In this document: positions 50,466 to 59,505 of the stretch, piece after piece
Position numbering within the stretch: position 1 is the first letter of the stretch
Layout of the letters: each line of letters opens with the position of its first letter
Assembly: GCF_030056795.1 (NCBI RefSeq)
Contig: NZ_JASHKQ010000005.1
Location: 62,001-126,000, forward strand
DNA: 64,000 nt
Reading direction: 5' to 3'
From: Rhodococcus sp. IEGM 1381
GTDB lineage: Bacteria > Actinomycetota > Actinomycetes > Mycobacteriales > Mycobacteriaceae
Translations under genes and position numbers: made by a program
The notes under the pieces: model-generated
The model's input: only the letters and a program-made list of their open reading frames with translations
Told to the model about the DNA's origin: nothing
The model's database searches: none

Positions 50466-51569
50466 ATGCGACGCCTAACCCTGGTTTCGGCAGCCTGCGC
50501 GACGGTCCTGTTGATAAGCGGATGCGCCTCCACCGAATCGGACACCGCCGAGGCCGCCACTCCGACACCGGAGAACTGTGCACCCGTCACCTCGACCGAC
50601 CTCGCCACCGAAGACGGGTGGATCGGACTGATCGATCAGGCACCCGACACCGTGAGCCTCGTCATCGACGACGGACGCGGCAGAACCGTCGAGCATCGGG
50701 CCGATCAGGAGCAGGTACTCGCATCGGCGATCAAGGTGGTTCATCTCGCCGCCTACGCCCAGGCCGTCGCCGATGGCAGCATCGACCCGACCGAGCAAGT
50801 GTCGCTCTCGGATTGGGAGCGATGGTACGTACCCGGCACCGACGGCGGCGCGCATCCGAACGCTCTGAACCGCTTGGGGATCGCGAATTCCGGCACCAAC
50901 GCAACCGACCCGAATGTCACGGTCCGCATCGACGACATGGTCTCGGCCATGATCCAGGAAAGCGACAACTCCGTCCCCGACTACCTTCGATACCGACTCG
51001 GCGACCAGGCGATCATCGACGCAGCGGCCACCGGAGGGTGGGAGAACTTCGAGGTTCCCAGCCTGGTGACGGACATCCTGTCGCTCTACGACCCGGCCCT
51101 CGCCGCCGGTGACCGGTGGGAGACCGCGCAGAAGTGGGCCTTCGACCCGCAGTTCCGCGCGCAACTGGAGGCGTCGCTGCAACCGTCCACCCCCGAGGAG
51201 CAAGCCGACCGAGTGCAGAGCACCTTCCGCGGCGGTTCGGCCGCACAACTCAACGGTATGTATCGCGCATTCACGGACGGAACGTACGGCACTGCGTCCG
51301 ATACCATTGTGCGCCAACTGGAATGGCAACCCGCAGGTGACGACGTTCTCGGCGTTGGCTTCAAAGGCGGCAGCCTCGCAGGGGTGCTCACCCAGGGATT
51401 CGAGCTACGGCGCACCGATGGAACGGTGGCGACCGCAGTGTGGCTGATCGATGGTCTTTCTGCAGGCAGATTCGAGCAGGCGTATGCGGACGCCGGCGTG
51501 CAGCAGCAACTCATCCTCGAGGCCATGCTCTCGTCGGACGTACTCGACCGGATAGCCTGCGTGGTGTGA
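50466..51569 (+). CDS. class A beta-lactamase-like serine hydrolase, lipoprotein
   Basis: 367 aa, ATG after AAGGAGCTCGAG. Lipobox LLISGC (Cys20). Penicillin-recognising fold: S87-A-I-K90 (S-x-x-K), S166-D-N168 (SDN) in IQESDNSVPDYLR, and the third element K-G-G-S in GVGFKGGSLAG where class A enzymes usually have KTG/KSG. No clear omega-loop Glu seen, so the substrate could be a peptide, ester or beta-lactam. Membrane-anchored, outside the cell. Cotranscribed with the ArsR gene (GTGA overlap). Confidence 0.8.
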   Translation: MRRLTLVSAACATVLLISGCASTESDTAEAATPTPENCAPVTSTDLATEDGWIGLIDQAPDTVSLVIDDGRGRTVEHRADQEQVLASAIKVVHLAAYAQAVADGSIDPTEQVSLSDWERWYVPGTDGGAHPNALNRLGIANSGTNATDPNVTVRIDDMVSAMIQESDNSVPDYLRYRLGDQAIIDAAATGGWENFEVPSLVTDILSLYDPALAAGDRWETAQKWAFDPQFRAQLEASLQPSTPEEQADRVQSTFRGGSAAQLNGMYRAFTDGTYGTASDTIVRQLEWQPAGDDVLGVGFKGGSLAGVLTQGFELRRTDGTVATAVWLIDGLSAGRFEQAYADAGVQQQLILEAMLSSDVLDRIACVV

Positions 51570-52039
51570 GCGAGGAGTTCGAGTCGAGACTGGCAGCGCT
51601 GGAGGCTCGCGTCGCCGAACTGGAACGACGCGAGGCTCCAGAGCCGCTCGATGCCGCTCCGTCGACGGGCGGCATGATTGCGTACCAAGGCGACGTGCAT
51701 CTGCACGGAACGGTCCGCTGGGACATCAGCTACTCCCCCGACGCCATCGTGGACCTCCCCATTCCCTCGATGTCGGAAGTGCTTGCTGCACTGGGCCATC
51801 CGGTGCGGTTACATATCGTGCGGATTCTGCTCCGCGGGCCGGCGAACGCGGCGGATCTGCACGCCGCGGTGGGAGTCGGCTCCTCCGGCCAGATCTATCA
51901 CCACCTCAAGACGCTGAGCTCGGCCAACATCGTCGAACAGCACGGCCGCGGCGACTACCGCATCGCCGCCAAACGGGTTGTACCGCTCCTTGTTTCGATG
52001 CTCGCTGCCGCTGATATCGCCGGCGACCTGGGCACCTGA
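51566..52039 (+). CDS. ArsR-family winged-helix regulator
   Basis: 157 aa from GTG 51566, overlapping the upstream stop by GTGA. N-terminal coiled coil (FESRLAALEARVAELERRE), a linker, then the ArsR wing: LAALGHPVRLHIVRILL, AADLHAAVGVGSSGQIYHHL, DYRIAAKRVV. No Cys metal site apparent, so possibly not metal-responsive. Probably senses a ligand or partner related to the lipoprotein encoded before it. Confidence 0.85.
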   Translation: MSEEFESRLAALEARVAELERREAPEPLDAAPSTGGMIAYQGDVHLHGTVRWDISYSPDAIVDLPIPSMSEVLAALGHPVRLHIVRILLRGPANAADLHAAVGVGSSGQIYHHLKTLSSANIVEQHGRGDYRIAAKRVVPLLVSMLAAADIAGDLGT

Positions 52040-52161
52040 ACGCCCAGTGCGCCTGTCGCTGCGACAGGGGACGCCACTGCCAGCTAAAGCGACAACGCAA
52101 GAAATCTGTCGTGCTAACTTTCGTGGCCGTGACACCCGTCACCACCGGAGTTCAGGTAGAA

Positions 52162-53313
52162 ATGTCAGTGGCACGACGCGTGACGGCAGCGATAGTGGGT
52201 CTCGTTCTGATGGCAGGCGGCCTGGCCGGCACCGCTGTGGCGCAACCCGCACCAGCCACGACGTGGCTGTGTAGCCCCGAACTGGCGAACGACCCCTGCG
52301 ACCTGCCCGGTGACACGACAGACGTCGGCACCGGCGTGGTGACACCCGGCCCCGCGGCCGTTTCGGAGTCTGACAAGCCCGTCGATTGTTTCTATCTCTA
52401 CCCCACCGTCACCAACGACGTCGCCCTCAACGCCCCCGGCTACGCCACGCCCGAGGTCGCGTCGATCGCGAGTTTCCAGGCCGCCCGGTTCAACACCCAG
52501 TGCCGAGTATTCGCGCCGGTCTACCGCCAGACGCCTCTCGTCGTTCTTCCTCCCGCGTTGCTGGGTGCCGCCGGACCGTCCATAGATCTGGCGTACTCCG
52601 ACGTCCGTGCCGCCTGGGACAACTACATGGCGACCGAGAACAACGGCCGAGGCGTCATCCTCATCGGGCACTCCCAGGGCACGTTCATGATGCGCAAGCT
52701 GATGCGCGAGACCTTCGATCGCGATGCTGCCCTGCGACCGCAACTCGTCGGCGCATTCCTGATGGGCGGTAACGTCGAAACTGCTCGCGGCAGCACCACC
52801 GGCGGCGACTTCACGAATATCCCGCTGTGCACCGAACAAAGCCAATTCGGTTGCGTCGTTGCCTATTCCACCAACACGCTGCTGCCGCCACTATCGACAT
52901 TCGGCAATTCGGCTCTGGATCTGTGGTCAGGGCGCTGGGGCTTGCCGAGCGGCCCGCAGTATCAGGTGGCGTGCACCGACCCTGCGGTACTCAGCGGCGA
53001 CGCCGATCCAGTCGGCATCACGGTGCCGAGCGCGCCGTTCGCCTTCGGGATCATTTCGATTCTGCTGCAGTACACCTCGTTCCCCGAGGCAGTACCGACC
53101 TCGAATTCCACCTGGACCACGAGCCGCGGCCGAGTCGTCGGATCGTGCATCGACGCAGGCGGCTACAACCAGTACCACCTGCAGTTCGCGGAACCTCAGC
53201 CGCTCAACGAGGTTCCGCTGCTCGATTCACATCTGGTCGACATGAACGTCGGGCTCGATCGACTCGTCAGCATCGCCGGTCAGCAGACGACGGCATGGCA
53301 GTCGGCTCGCTGA
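52162..53313 (+). CDS. secreted DUF3089-type alpha/beta hydrolase
   Basis: 383 aa from ATG 52162 (AGGTAGAA upstream; the longer frame to 52111 is less likely). Signal peptide MSVARRVTAAIVGLVLMAGG...AVAQPA. Then VDCFYLYPTVTND and the nucleophile elbow LIGHSQGTFMM (Ser about 171), typical of DUF3089, a family of predicted lipases or esterases in mycolic-acid bacteria. Exported, substrate unknown. Paired by distance with nothing else; convergent with the next gene. Confidence 0.85.
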   Translation: MSVARRVTAAIVGLVLMAGGLAGTAVAQPAPATTWLCSPELANDPCDLPGDTTDVGTGVVTPGPAAVSESDKPVDCFYLYPTVTNDVALNAPGYATPEVASIASFQAARFNTQCRVFAPVYRQTPLVVLPPALLGAAGPSIDLAYSDVRAAWDNYMATENNGRGVILIGHSQGTFMMRKLMRETFDRDAALRPQLVGAFLMGGNVETARGSTTGGDFTNIPLCTEQSQFGCVVAYSTNTLLPPLSTFGNSALDLWSGRWGLPSGPQYQVACTDPAVLSGDADPVGITVPSAPFAFGIISILLQYTSFPEAVPTSNSTWTTSRGRVVGSCIDAGGYNQYHLQFAEPQPLNEVPLLDSHLVDMNVGLDRLVSIAGQQTTAWQSAR

Positions 53314-53326
53314 CCGTCGACAGGAA

Positions 53327-53854
53327 TCAGGGAACGAGCACCACGCCGGCTCCGGGGAGAAGGGTGTCGAGATACGGCGAGCCCCACTGGCCGCCGTTCG
53401 AGTAGTCCTTGGTGTGCGTCACCGTCACCACAACAGGCCCCGGTCCGGTGTTCGCGACCACCTCGAGCGGAAGGTCTTCCCGTCCGTAGGGTCCCTCGGG
53501 CGACGGTGTCGGATCGTCCTGCCAGTGCCTAAGATCCGCGGCCCCAGTGGCTCCTGTCGCCAAGTTCCGCCAGTTCAGGTTCAGATACCGGTAGGGATTC
53601 TGATCGGCGAACGGGGCAATGTTCGCGGCCGAGAACCTAGCGACACCGGGCTCGTCACCCACGGTGGCCTTCATCGGAATGGTCTGGAAGAAGCCACCAG
53701 GGACGGCTCCGGGAGCGATCTGGAACCCGGTCACGATCGGCACTTGCAGATTCGTCACCTGCGGGGCCGCCGCTGCCGTACCCGCCCCGATACCGAACAC
53801 CAAGGGAACAGTGAGTGCCGTCGCTACCACCGCTCGCCGCAATGACTTTCGCAT
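53327..53854 (-). CDS. secreted protein of unknown function
   Basis: 175 aa with a clear signal peptide (MRKSLRRAVVATALTVPLVF...AAAAPQ). Mature part all beta: ITGFQ-like VPIVTGFQIAPGAVPG, then VANTGPGPVVVTVTHT. Small exported beta-sandwich protein, resembling MPT63-like Ig folds; that resemblance is weak. Function unknown. Confidence 0.65.
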   Translation of the reverse strand: MRKSLRRAVVATALTVPLVFGIGAGTAAAAPQVTNLQVPIVTGFQIAPGAVPGGFFQTIPMKATVGDEPGVARFSAANIAPFADQNPYRYLNLNWRNLATGATGAADLRHWQDDPTPSPEGPYGREDLPLEVVANTGPGPVVVTVTHTKDYSNGGQWGSPYLDTLLPGAGVVLVP

Positions 53855-54116
53855 ACTGCATGCCTTTCGTCGATGTCACACAACGCGATTCCGAGTGGCA
53901 CCAGAACCGGCGCCCGGCGACTCAGGTTGAAGCTGAAACATCAACTGGCTGTTGAGTGTTTCGTTCATTCACCCTCCCAGGCGAAATGTCCGATGTTCCA
54001 GCCGTATACCGATTCGTGACGGGGTCGTGACACGAAAGACGTTAACAGACCACTTGGCCCGTTCGATTCAATGATCAGAGGTGATGCACTCTGCAGCCAC
54101 CGGTGAGGACGAACGA

Positions 54117-54788
54117 ATGAGGCAAGTCCGCAACATCGTGGCCATGTGTGCGCTGGTCGCCGCGACCAATATTGGAGCCACGGCGTGCAGTTCCGAGGAG
54201 CCGACCAGCACCGATGCAGCGCCGGTCACCAGCGCAGCTCCTGCTCCGTCAGCCGGCGGCTCTCCCGAGACGGGCGGTGGCACCGGGACAAACGGACCAG
54301 CGGTCGAGGCTCCGGAGGTCGTGACACCGACACCGGGGCAGCCCGCTGAAGCAGGACCTGCTGCCGTACCGCCCGCTCCGAACCGCGACGACGTCAATGT
54401 CGATCCACGCAACTTCGAGGAGGCCGGCAGCCAGTACTTCTTCCAGTCCCCCAGTGGGAATGTGTTCTGCGGATTCAATTCTTCCAATGCTCCCGGCACG
54501 ATCGTGGGCTGCCAGGTCCGCTACTCGGTGCCGGGCAACACCGGCCGGGAATGCCTCAATACCGAGAACAACACCTACGGGGTACAGATTCGCGAAGGCG
54601 GCACCGTCGAACAGATCTGCACCAACCAGGGGATCTTCTTCGGCGGAAATCCCGGCCCCCGAGTACTTGAATACGGCCAGGTCATCGGAGTGACCGGCAA
54701 CTTCTGCCGGTCCACTGAGGATGGAATCACCTGCTACAGCGGCGATTCAGGCTTCATGATCTCCCGCGACGTCAACATCGCTTTCTGA
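54117..54788 (+). CDS. lipoprotein with SPSGN-type domain (1 of 3)
   Basis: 223 aa from ATG 54117 (GAGGACGAACGA upstream). Signal MRQVRNIVAMCALVAATN..GATACSS with lipidated Cys; Ser/Pro/Ala/Gly linker to about 90; C-terminal domain with FFQSPSGNVFCGF and four to six Cys. Related in design to the two genes that follow (SPSG-x-x-x-C). Cell-envelope lipoprotein; role unknown. Confidence 0.75.
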   Translation: MRQVRNIVAMCALVAATNIGATACSSEEPTSTDAAPVTSAAPAPSAGGSPETGGGTGTNGPAVEAPEVVTPTPGQPAEAGPAAVPPAPNRDDVNVDPRNFEEAGSQYFFQSPSGNVFCGFNSSNAPGTIVGCQVRYSVPGNTGRECLNTENNTYGVQIREGGTVEQICTNQGIFFGGNPGPRVLEYGQVIGVTGNFCRSTEDGITCYSGDSGFMISRDVNIAF

Positions 54789-54802
54789 TGAAGGAGCTCC
54801 GA

Positions 54803-55435
54803 ATGTTCCGTAGAACAGCACTACTCGCGGCCACTGCCGCCCTCGCTTTTGCGTTGACGGCCTGTGGCGACGACGCCCCCGCTGCCGCTCCGGCCCCCGC
54901 CCCCACCGCCGCGTCGCAGATTCCCGCGCCGCCCCAGGTCACCATTGCAAACCCCCCGGTCGACACCACGGACACCGCCTCCGCACCGGAGGCCACCGAT
55001 CCAGCGCAGAACGGCGCGAACCCCGTGAACAACACCGCACCGATCACACCGGTCGACCCGGCCCGCTACACCGCGTATGGCAACGAGGTCGGTTGGAAGT
55101 CGCCGTCCGGCAAGATCTATTGCAAGATCGGCTACGCCGAATTCGGGTCCGGTTGCCAGTCCGGAGATGCTCCGGTGCCGGACGGCGCAAACTGCGTCAC
55201 TCCGTCGTTCACCATCGACCAACTGAGCAAAGGCTTCTACATGACGCCGGGGAAGGTCACGCCGACCTGCTTCAATCAAGGTCAATTCGGCGTCGAGAAC
55301 GCGCAGACGTTGGAATACAACACATCCATCACGTTCAATGGGATGACGTGCTTCTCCCGCGTGGAAGCGATGATCTGCGACGCGGGCGGCGGGCATGGCT
55401 TCGTGTTGTCGATGCAGCAGGCGACGTCCAACTGA
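54803..55435 (+). CDS. lipoprotein with SPSGK-type domain (2 of 3)
   Basis: 210 aa from ATG 54803 with AAGGAGCTCCGA. Lipobox FALTAC; Pro/Ala/Thr linker; domain from PITPVDPARYTA through VGWKSPSGKIYCKI, CFNQGQFGVENAQTLEYNTS, RVEAMICDAGGGHGFVLSMQ. Closely similar to the next protein. Six conserved Cys probably form disulfides. Surface lipoprotein; function unknown. Confidence 0.8.
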   Translation: MFRRTALLAATAALAFALTACGDDAPAAAPAPAPTAASQIPAPPQVTIANPPVDTTDTASAPEATDPAQNGANPVNNTAPITPVDPARYTAYGNEVGWKSPSGKIYCKIGYAEFGSGCQSGDAPVPDGANCVTPSFTIDQLSKGFYMTPGKVTPTCFNQGQFGVENAQTLEYNTSITFNGMTCFSRVEAMICDAGGGHGFVLSMQQATSN

Positions 55436-56073
55436 TGATGGGCAACAGGATTCGCTTCGTTACCTTCTTTGCGGCCGCTGCCACGTGTGCCGGATTTGCC
55501 CTGACGGGATGCAGCAGTTCGACCGAACCAACGGACGCGATGCCGTCGGTCATCCCCACCGTGGCCGCGGGTGCGCCGGCGACATCGACTGATGCAGCAG
55601 CACCCTCGATTGCCCAGCCGCCGAGTGGCGACGAACCCGGCTCCGGTTCTGCCGCAACACCAACGGCCGGCTCTGAACCGATCACTCCCGTCGACCCCAC
55701 CCGATATGCCGCGATCAACGATCAGGTCGGATGGAAATCGCCGTCGGGCAACGTCTATTGCAAGCTCGGGCCCACGGAGTTCTCGTCGGGCTGCCAGGCA
55801 ACAGACGCACCGGTGCCCGACGGTGCCGACTGCGACAAGCCGCCGTTCTCGGCCGACGAGATGAGCAAGGGCTTCTTCCTGGACCCGGGCAAGGTGACAC
55901 CGATGTGCTTCAACCAGGGCGCATTCGGGGTAGACAACGCCCAGCCGTTGGACTACAACACGTCCATTTCGGCCAACGGCTACACCTGCTATTCCCGAGT
56001 CGAAGCGATGGTGTGCGACGCGGGCAGCGGCCACGGTTTCGTGCTGTCGATGCAGCAGGCGACCTGGAACTGA
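55435..56073 (+). CDS. lipoprotein with SPSGN-type domain (3 of 3)
   Basis: 212 aa; the ATG overlaps the preceding stop by one base (TGATG). Lipobox GFALTGC. Same C-terminal domain: VGWKSPSGNVYCKL, KVTPMCFNQGAFGVDNAQ, RVEAMVCDAGSGHGFVLSMQ. Tandem duplicate of the second lipoprotein. Confidence 0.8.
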   Translation: MMGNRIRFVTFFAAAATCAGFALTGCSSSTEPTDAMPSVIPTVAAGAPATSTDAAAPSIAQPPSGDEPGSGSAATPTAGSEPITPVDPTRYAAINDQVGWKSPSGNVYCKLGPTEFSSGCQATDAPVPDGADCDKPPFSADEMSKGFFLDPGKVTPMCFNQGAFGVDNAQPLDYNTSISANGYTCYSRVEAMVCDAGSGHGFVLSMQQATWN

Positions 56074-56083
56074 TCCCCGACCG

Positions 56084-56989
56084 TCAGGCAGACATGAAAT
56101 CCCGGAGCACGGGAAGTCTCGTCGCCGAACGGTTCGCAAGAGTGGGGACACAACCCAACAGACCCTTGGTGTACGGATGCGTCGCGGTCGCAACGATCTC
56201 CGCGGACGCCTTCTGCTCCACCAACTCACCCCGGTACATCACCAGCATGGTGTCGGAGAACTCGAGGCACAGCTTGATGTCGTGACTGACGATGAGCAGC
56301 GCAGTCCCCTGTTCCTGGGTCAGGTTCTGTAGCAACTCCATGGTTCCTCGGGCGAGCGACGCATCGAGCGCGCTGGTCGGTTCGTCGGCAATCAGCAGTC
56401 GCGGAGACCCGCACAACGCCAAAGCCGTCATCACCCGTTGACGCATTCCGCCGGACAACTCGTACGGCCGACTCCGCATCACCCGCTTCGTGTCGGAGAG
56501 TCCGACCTTGTTCAGCCAGTACGCGGTCGTGTCTGCACGCTCACGCCTGCCCGTGATTCCCGCTCCCGCGAGCACGTGCTTGAACTGGCCCCCGATGGTC
56601 CACACCGGATCGAGTGCCGTCATCGCATCCTGGAACACCATCGCGATTCCCTCGGTGCGCCGCGGCACGCTGCGACCGGTCTCCGGCCGGGCAGGCCTGC
56701 CCTCGAATTCGAGACGCGTTGATTCGACTGCTGCGCCCGCCGACACGTCGAGCAATCCCGCGATCGTCATGGCCAGGGTCGACTTTCCCGACCCCGATTC
56801 GCCCACCAACGCCACTCTCTCACCCGACGCGATGTCGAAGGACGCGTTTTTCACTGCGGCCACAGCGGACTCGCCTGTCCCGTAGGTGACAGTGAGATCT
56901 TCTACGCTGAGTACCGGCGCCGGGTCGGCCTTCACGTTCTCATCGCGACCGACGAGCGAAAGAGATTCGCGCTCAGTAGTTGTCGTCAT
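56084..56989 (-). CDS. DppD/OppD-type ABC transporter ATP-binding protein, orphan
   Basis: 301 aa from ATG 56989 (GGGAGCAATAT upstream). Walker A GESGSGKST, Q loop FQDAMTALDPV, signature LSGGMRQRV, Walker B LLIADEPTSALD, H loop VSHDIK, and the oligopeptide-ABC C-terminus HPYTKGLLGCVP. It would energise uptake of a peptide or an organosulfur compound, but no permease, binding protein or DppF partner is in the visible neighbourhood. Confidence 0.87.
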   Translation of the reverse strand: MTTTTERESLSLVGRDENVKADPAPVLSVEDLTVTYGTGESAVAAVKNASFDIASGERVALVGESGSGKSTLAMTIAGLLDVSAGAAVESTRLEFEGRPARPETGRSVPRRTEGIAMVFQDAMTALDPVWTIGGQFKHVLAGAGITGRRERADTTAYWLNKVGLSDTKRVMRSRPYELSGGMRQRVMTALALCGSPRLLIADEPTSALDASLARGTMELLQNLTQEQGTALLIVSHDIKLCLEFSDTMLVMYRGELVEQKASAEIVATATHPYTKGLLGCVPTLANRSATRLPVLRDFMSA

Positions 56990-57266
56990 ATATTGCTCCC
57001 ACCGAACGCCGTCGAATATGAACGAGGCCCATACTTCCGGCACGGTGTTTCCCCGAGCCACGTCGACGGTAAACAGCGCATTACGCAATCCGAAACCATC
57101 CGAACAACTCCCTGACCTGCAGATTCGCACGCGGGCGCGGAATAAAGGCCGCGGCCCACATCCGTGACCAGGGGCCGATTTCCGATAGACTCGGTAACGG
57201 TTCAGGTTGTCTCACCGTCGCGGCTTCCCCTCGCCTTACATGCCTATCACCGGAAGGCCCTGACAC
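56990..57266. other. 277-bp divergent regulatory region (ABC ATPase / GntR)
   Basis: Holds the promoters of the ABC gene and the GntR gene; likely GntR target site. No clear palindrome picked out. Confidence 0.4.
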
Positions 57267-58112
57267 ATGACCCGCCCCTTCTTCGACGACGAGTCCGGCT
57301 CGGTTGCTGCCCATCTACGACGGCAATCGGATGAGCAGCGGGCGAAGTACACCCGCGCGCGAGCACAACGGACCGAAAAGTTCGTCACCTCGCCGCGGCA
57401 GGTGTACGAGTTGATCCGCTCCGGTATCCGGCGCGGCACGATGCCGCACGACGAGGTGTTGTCCGAGCAGCACCTGATCCAGTCGCTCGGTGCGACCAGA
57501 AACGCTGTGCGCAAGGCACTTCAGATGCTCGCCGACGACGGTGTCGTGCTCAGGGCTCGCAGAGCAGGAACCTCGATCGCCCATGACATCGTGGCGGTAC
57601 ACGATCGTGAAGTCGGCCCGAGAGCATGGGCGGGCATGCCGGACGAGGGCAGACTGGCCGTCGATACGTTGCAGTGCAGGCGAATCACCGCGCCGGCAGT
57701 GATCCAGAACTTCATCGGATCCGAAGTGGATTCGGTGATCTTGCTGGAGCAGGTCGGCAGAATGGGCGGCAAACCGCTCTACCTGCGCGTCGGATACTGC
57801 ATGACCGACTTCGGAATCGACGAATTCCTCGAACGCATCGAGAGCAACCACAGCGAATACCCGCCCATCGCGGAGGCCCATCGCCGAATCTTCGGGACCG
57901 AATACGGCGGCAGCAGCTCGGTGGTCGAAGCCATCTCCTGCCAGGAGCGACCGGCCGAACTGCTGGAGATGCCGGTGGGTGCGCCGGTGCTGTTGCGCGA
58001 GTTGATTACTCACAATTTCAAGGGTCAGCCGTCCGAACTGAGCTTCACACATTTTCGAGCGGACCGAGTGGCGATCATCGGCTCCAACGTCACCCCCACT
58101 GCGGAGTCCTGA
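57267..58112 (+). CDS. GntR-family regulator with UTRA domain (HutC type)
   Basis: 281 aa. Winged helix at about residues 45-105 (VYELIRSGIRRGTMPHDEVLS, SLGATRNAVRKALQMLADDGV), then a UTRA effector domain (AISCQERPAELLEMPVGAPVLLRE). Divergent from the ABC ATPase and convergent with the monooxygenase operon, so it probably controls one or both in response to a small metabolite. Confidence 0.87.
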   Translation: MTRPFFDDESGSVAAHLRRQSDEQRAKYTRARAQRTEKFVTSPRQVYELIRSGIRRGTMPHDEVLSEQHLIQSLGATRNAVRKALQMLADDGVVLRARRAGTSIAHDIVAVHDREVGPRAWAGMPDEGRLAVDTLQCRRITAPAVIQNFIGSEVDSVILLEQVGRMGGKPLYLRVGYCMTDFGIDEFLERIESNHSEYPPIAEAHRRIFGTEYGGSSSVVEAISCQERPAELLEMPVGAPVLLRELITHNFKGQPSELSFTHFRADRVAIIGSNVTPTAES

Positions 58113-58123
58113 CCTTCGAACGA

Positions 58124-58158
58124 CGACAGGGGATCGGTATCGAACCGATCCCCTGTCG
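58124..58158. terminator. bidirectional terminator between convergent GntR and monooxygenase genes
   Basis: Perfect 15-bp arms CGACAGGGGATCGGT / ACCGATCCCCTGTCG with loop ATCGA, 12 bp after the GntR stop and 19 bp before the stop of the LLM gene on the other strand. Confidence 0.8.
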
Positions 58159-58176
58159 ATCTACAGCCAGAAGTCC

Positions 58177-59505
58177 TCAGAAGTCCAGCAAATTGTCCCG
58201 TAACTGGGTGTGAGCGTAGCTTTCTCGAACCAACCCTCGACGACGTAGCGCAGGGATCAGACCGTCGGTCACCTCGGTGTAGTACCGACGCCCGAGACGA
58301 CCGGTCATGAGGAAGCCATCGCCGCCGACGGCATCGATGACGTCTTCCATCTGTCCTGACACTGTGTCGGGAGTACCCACCAGCGGAACCGACGTGATCG
58401 ACCACGTGGCAGCCAACTGACGCAACGTCTTCGGAGTTCCGTCCTCGTTCAACTTACTGCTGCCCGAACCCGCGAGGAAGTCCGCGAGCGTCGTGCGGTG
58501 CCCGTTGGTCGTCAGCTCCGGCGGCGGGGCATCCATGTCCATCGTCGACAGATCGTTGCCCGTCACCGCGGAGATATGCGCCAACGCAGCGTGCACGCGT
58601 CCATCGGTGGCCTCACGGGACCGCGCATCGAGTTCGCGAGCTTCGCTGTCGGTCTCACCCAGCACCGGCGAGACGATGTAGAGAATTTTGATCGAATCCG
58701 GATCGCGGCCTGCGTTCGAGGCCATCGCCCGAACGTCCTCGCGATAGGCCTTCATCGCTTCGACGCCCTGCGCCTGGCAGATGATCGTGTCCGCATTGCG
58801 AGCGGCGAATGCGCGTCCGCGCGGAGATCCACCGGCCTGGCAGATCACCGGTCTGCCCTGAGGCATCGGCAGCGTGTTGAGTGGGCCGCGCGTACGGTGG
58901 AACTTGCCGACGTAATTCGCGTCGTGCACCTTGGTGTGATCGACGTAGGTGTTCGACGCCTTGTCCATCACCAGTGCGTCCGGTTCCCACGACTTCCAGA
59001 GCGCATCGACTGCCTCGACGAATTCCTCTGCGCGCTCGTACCGTTCGTCGTGCGGGGGCAGTGCGTCCATGCCGAAGTTCTGTGCGGCGCGGTCTTCACT
59101 CGACGTCACCACGTTCCACCCGACCCGTCCGTGGGACATGTGATCGAGTGTCGACACCACCCGTGCCAGCAGGTACGGCGGGTAGAAGCTGGTGGACATC
59201 GTGGTCACGATCCCGAGTCTCGACGTTGCCGCGGCCAACATCGGCACCAGCGCGACCGGGTCGTGTTTCGGCGCGTACTGCGCCTTCGCCAGATCGAACT
59301 CGGTGGTGCCGCCGTAGATATCGGACACCATGGACGAATCCTCGAGCATCAGATAGTCGAAGCCTGCCCGCTCGAGCGCCTGTGCCATCTCGACGTGGAA
59401 GCGCCCATCCGCCCAGGAATCGGAATCGGATCCGGTCCAGTGCGAACTCCACACCGGTGGCCGGAAGCTGGTGAACCAACCCAGATGCATGCGCGGTGTA
59501 CTCAT
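58177..59505 (-). CDS. LLM-class flavin-dependent monooxygenase 1 (NtaA/SnaA/DszA type)
   Basis: 442 aa from ATG 59505, overlapping the upstream stop as ATGA. Luciferase-like barrel of the NtaA/SnaA/DszA family: HLGWFTSFRP, FDYLMLEDSSM, SHGRVGWNVVTSSEDRAAQN, QGRPVICQAGGSPRGRAFAA, GGDGFLMTGR. Uses FMNH2 from a separate reductase to oxidise an organosulfur, amine or sulfone substrate. Last gene of the operon. Confidence 0.9.
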   Translation of the reverse strand: MSTPRMHLGWFTSFRPPVWSSHWTGSDSDSWADGRFHVEMAQALERAGFDYLMLEDSSMVSDIYGGTTEFDLAKAQYAPKHDPVALVPMLAAATSRLGIVTTMSTSFYPPYLLARVVSTLDHMSHGRVGWNVVTSSEDRAAQNFGMDALPPHDERYERAEEFVEAVDALWKSWEPDALVMDKASNTYVDHTKVHDANYVGKFHRTRGPLNTLPMPQGRPVICQAGGSPRGRAFAARNADTIICQAQGVEAMKAYREDVRAMASNAGRDPDSIKILYIVSPVLGETDSEARELDARSREATDGRVHAALAHISAVTGNDLSTMDMDAPPPELTTNGHRTTLADFLAGSGSSKLNEDGTPKTLRQLAATWSITSVPLVGTPDTVSGQMEDVIDAVGGDGFLMTGRLGRRYYTEVTDGLIPALRRRGLVRESYAHTQLRDNLLDF

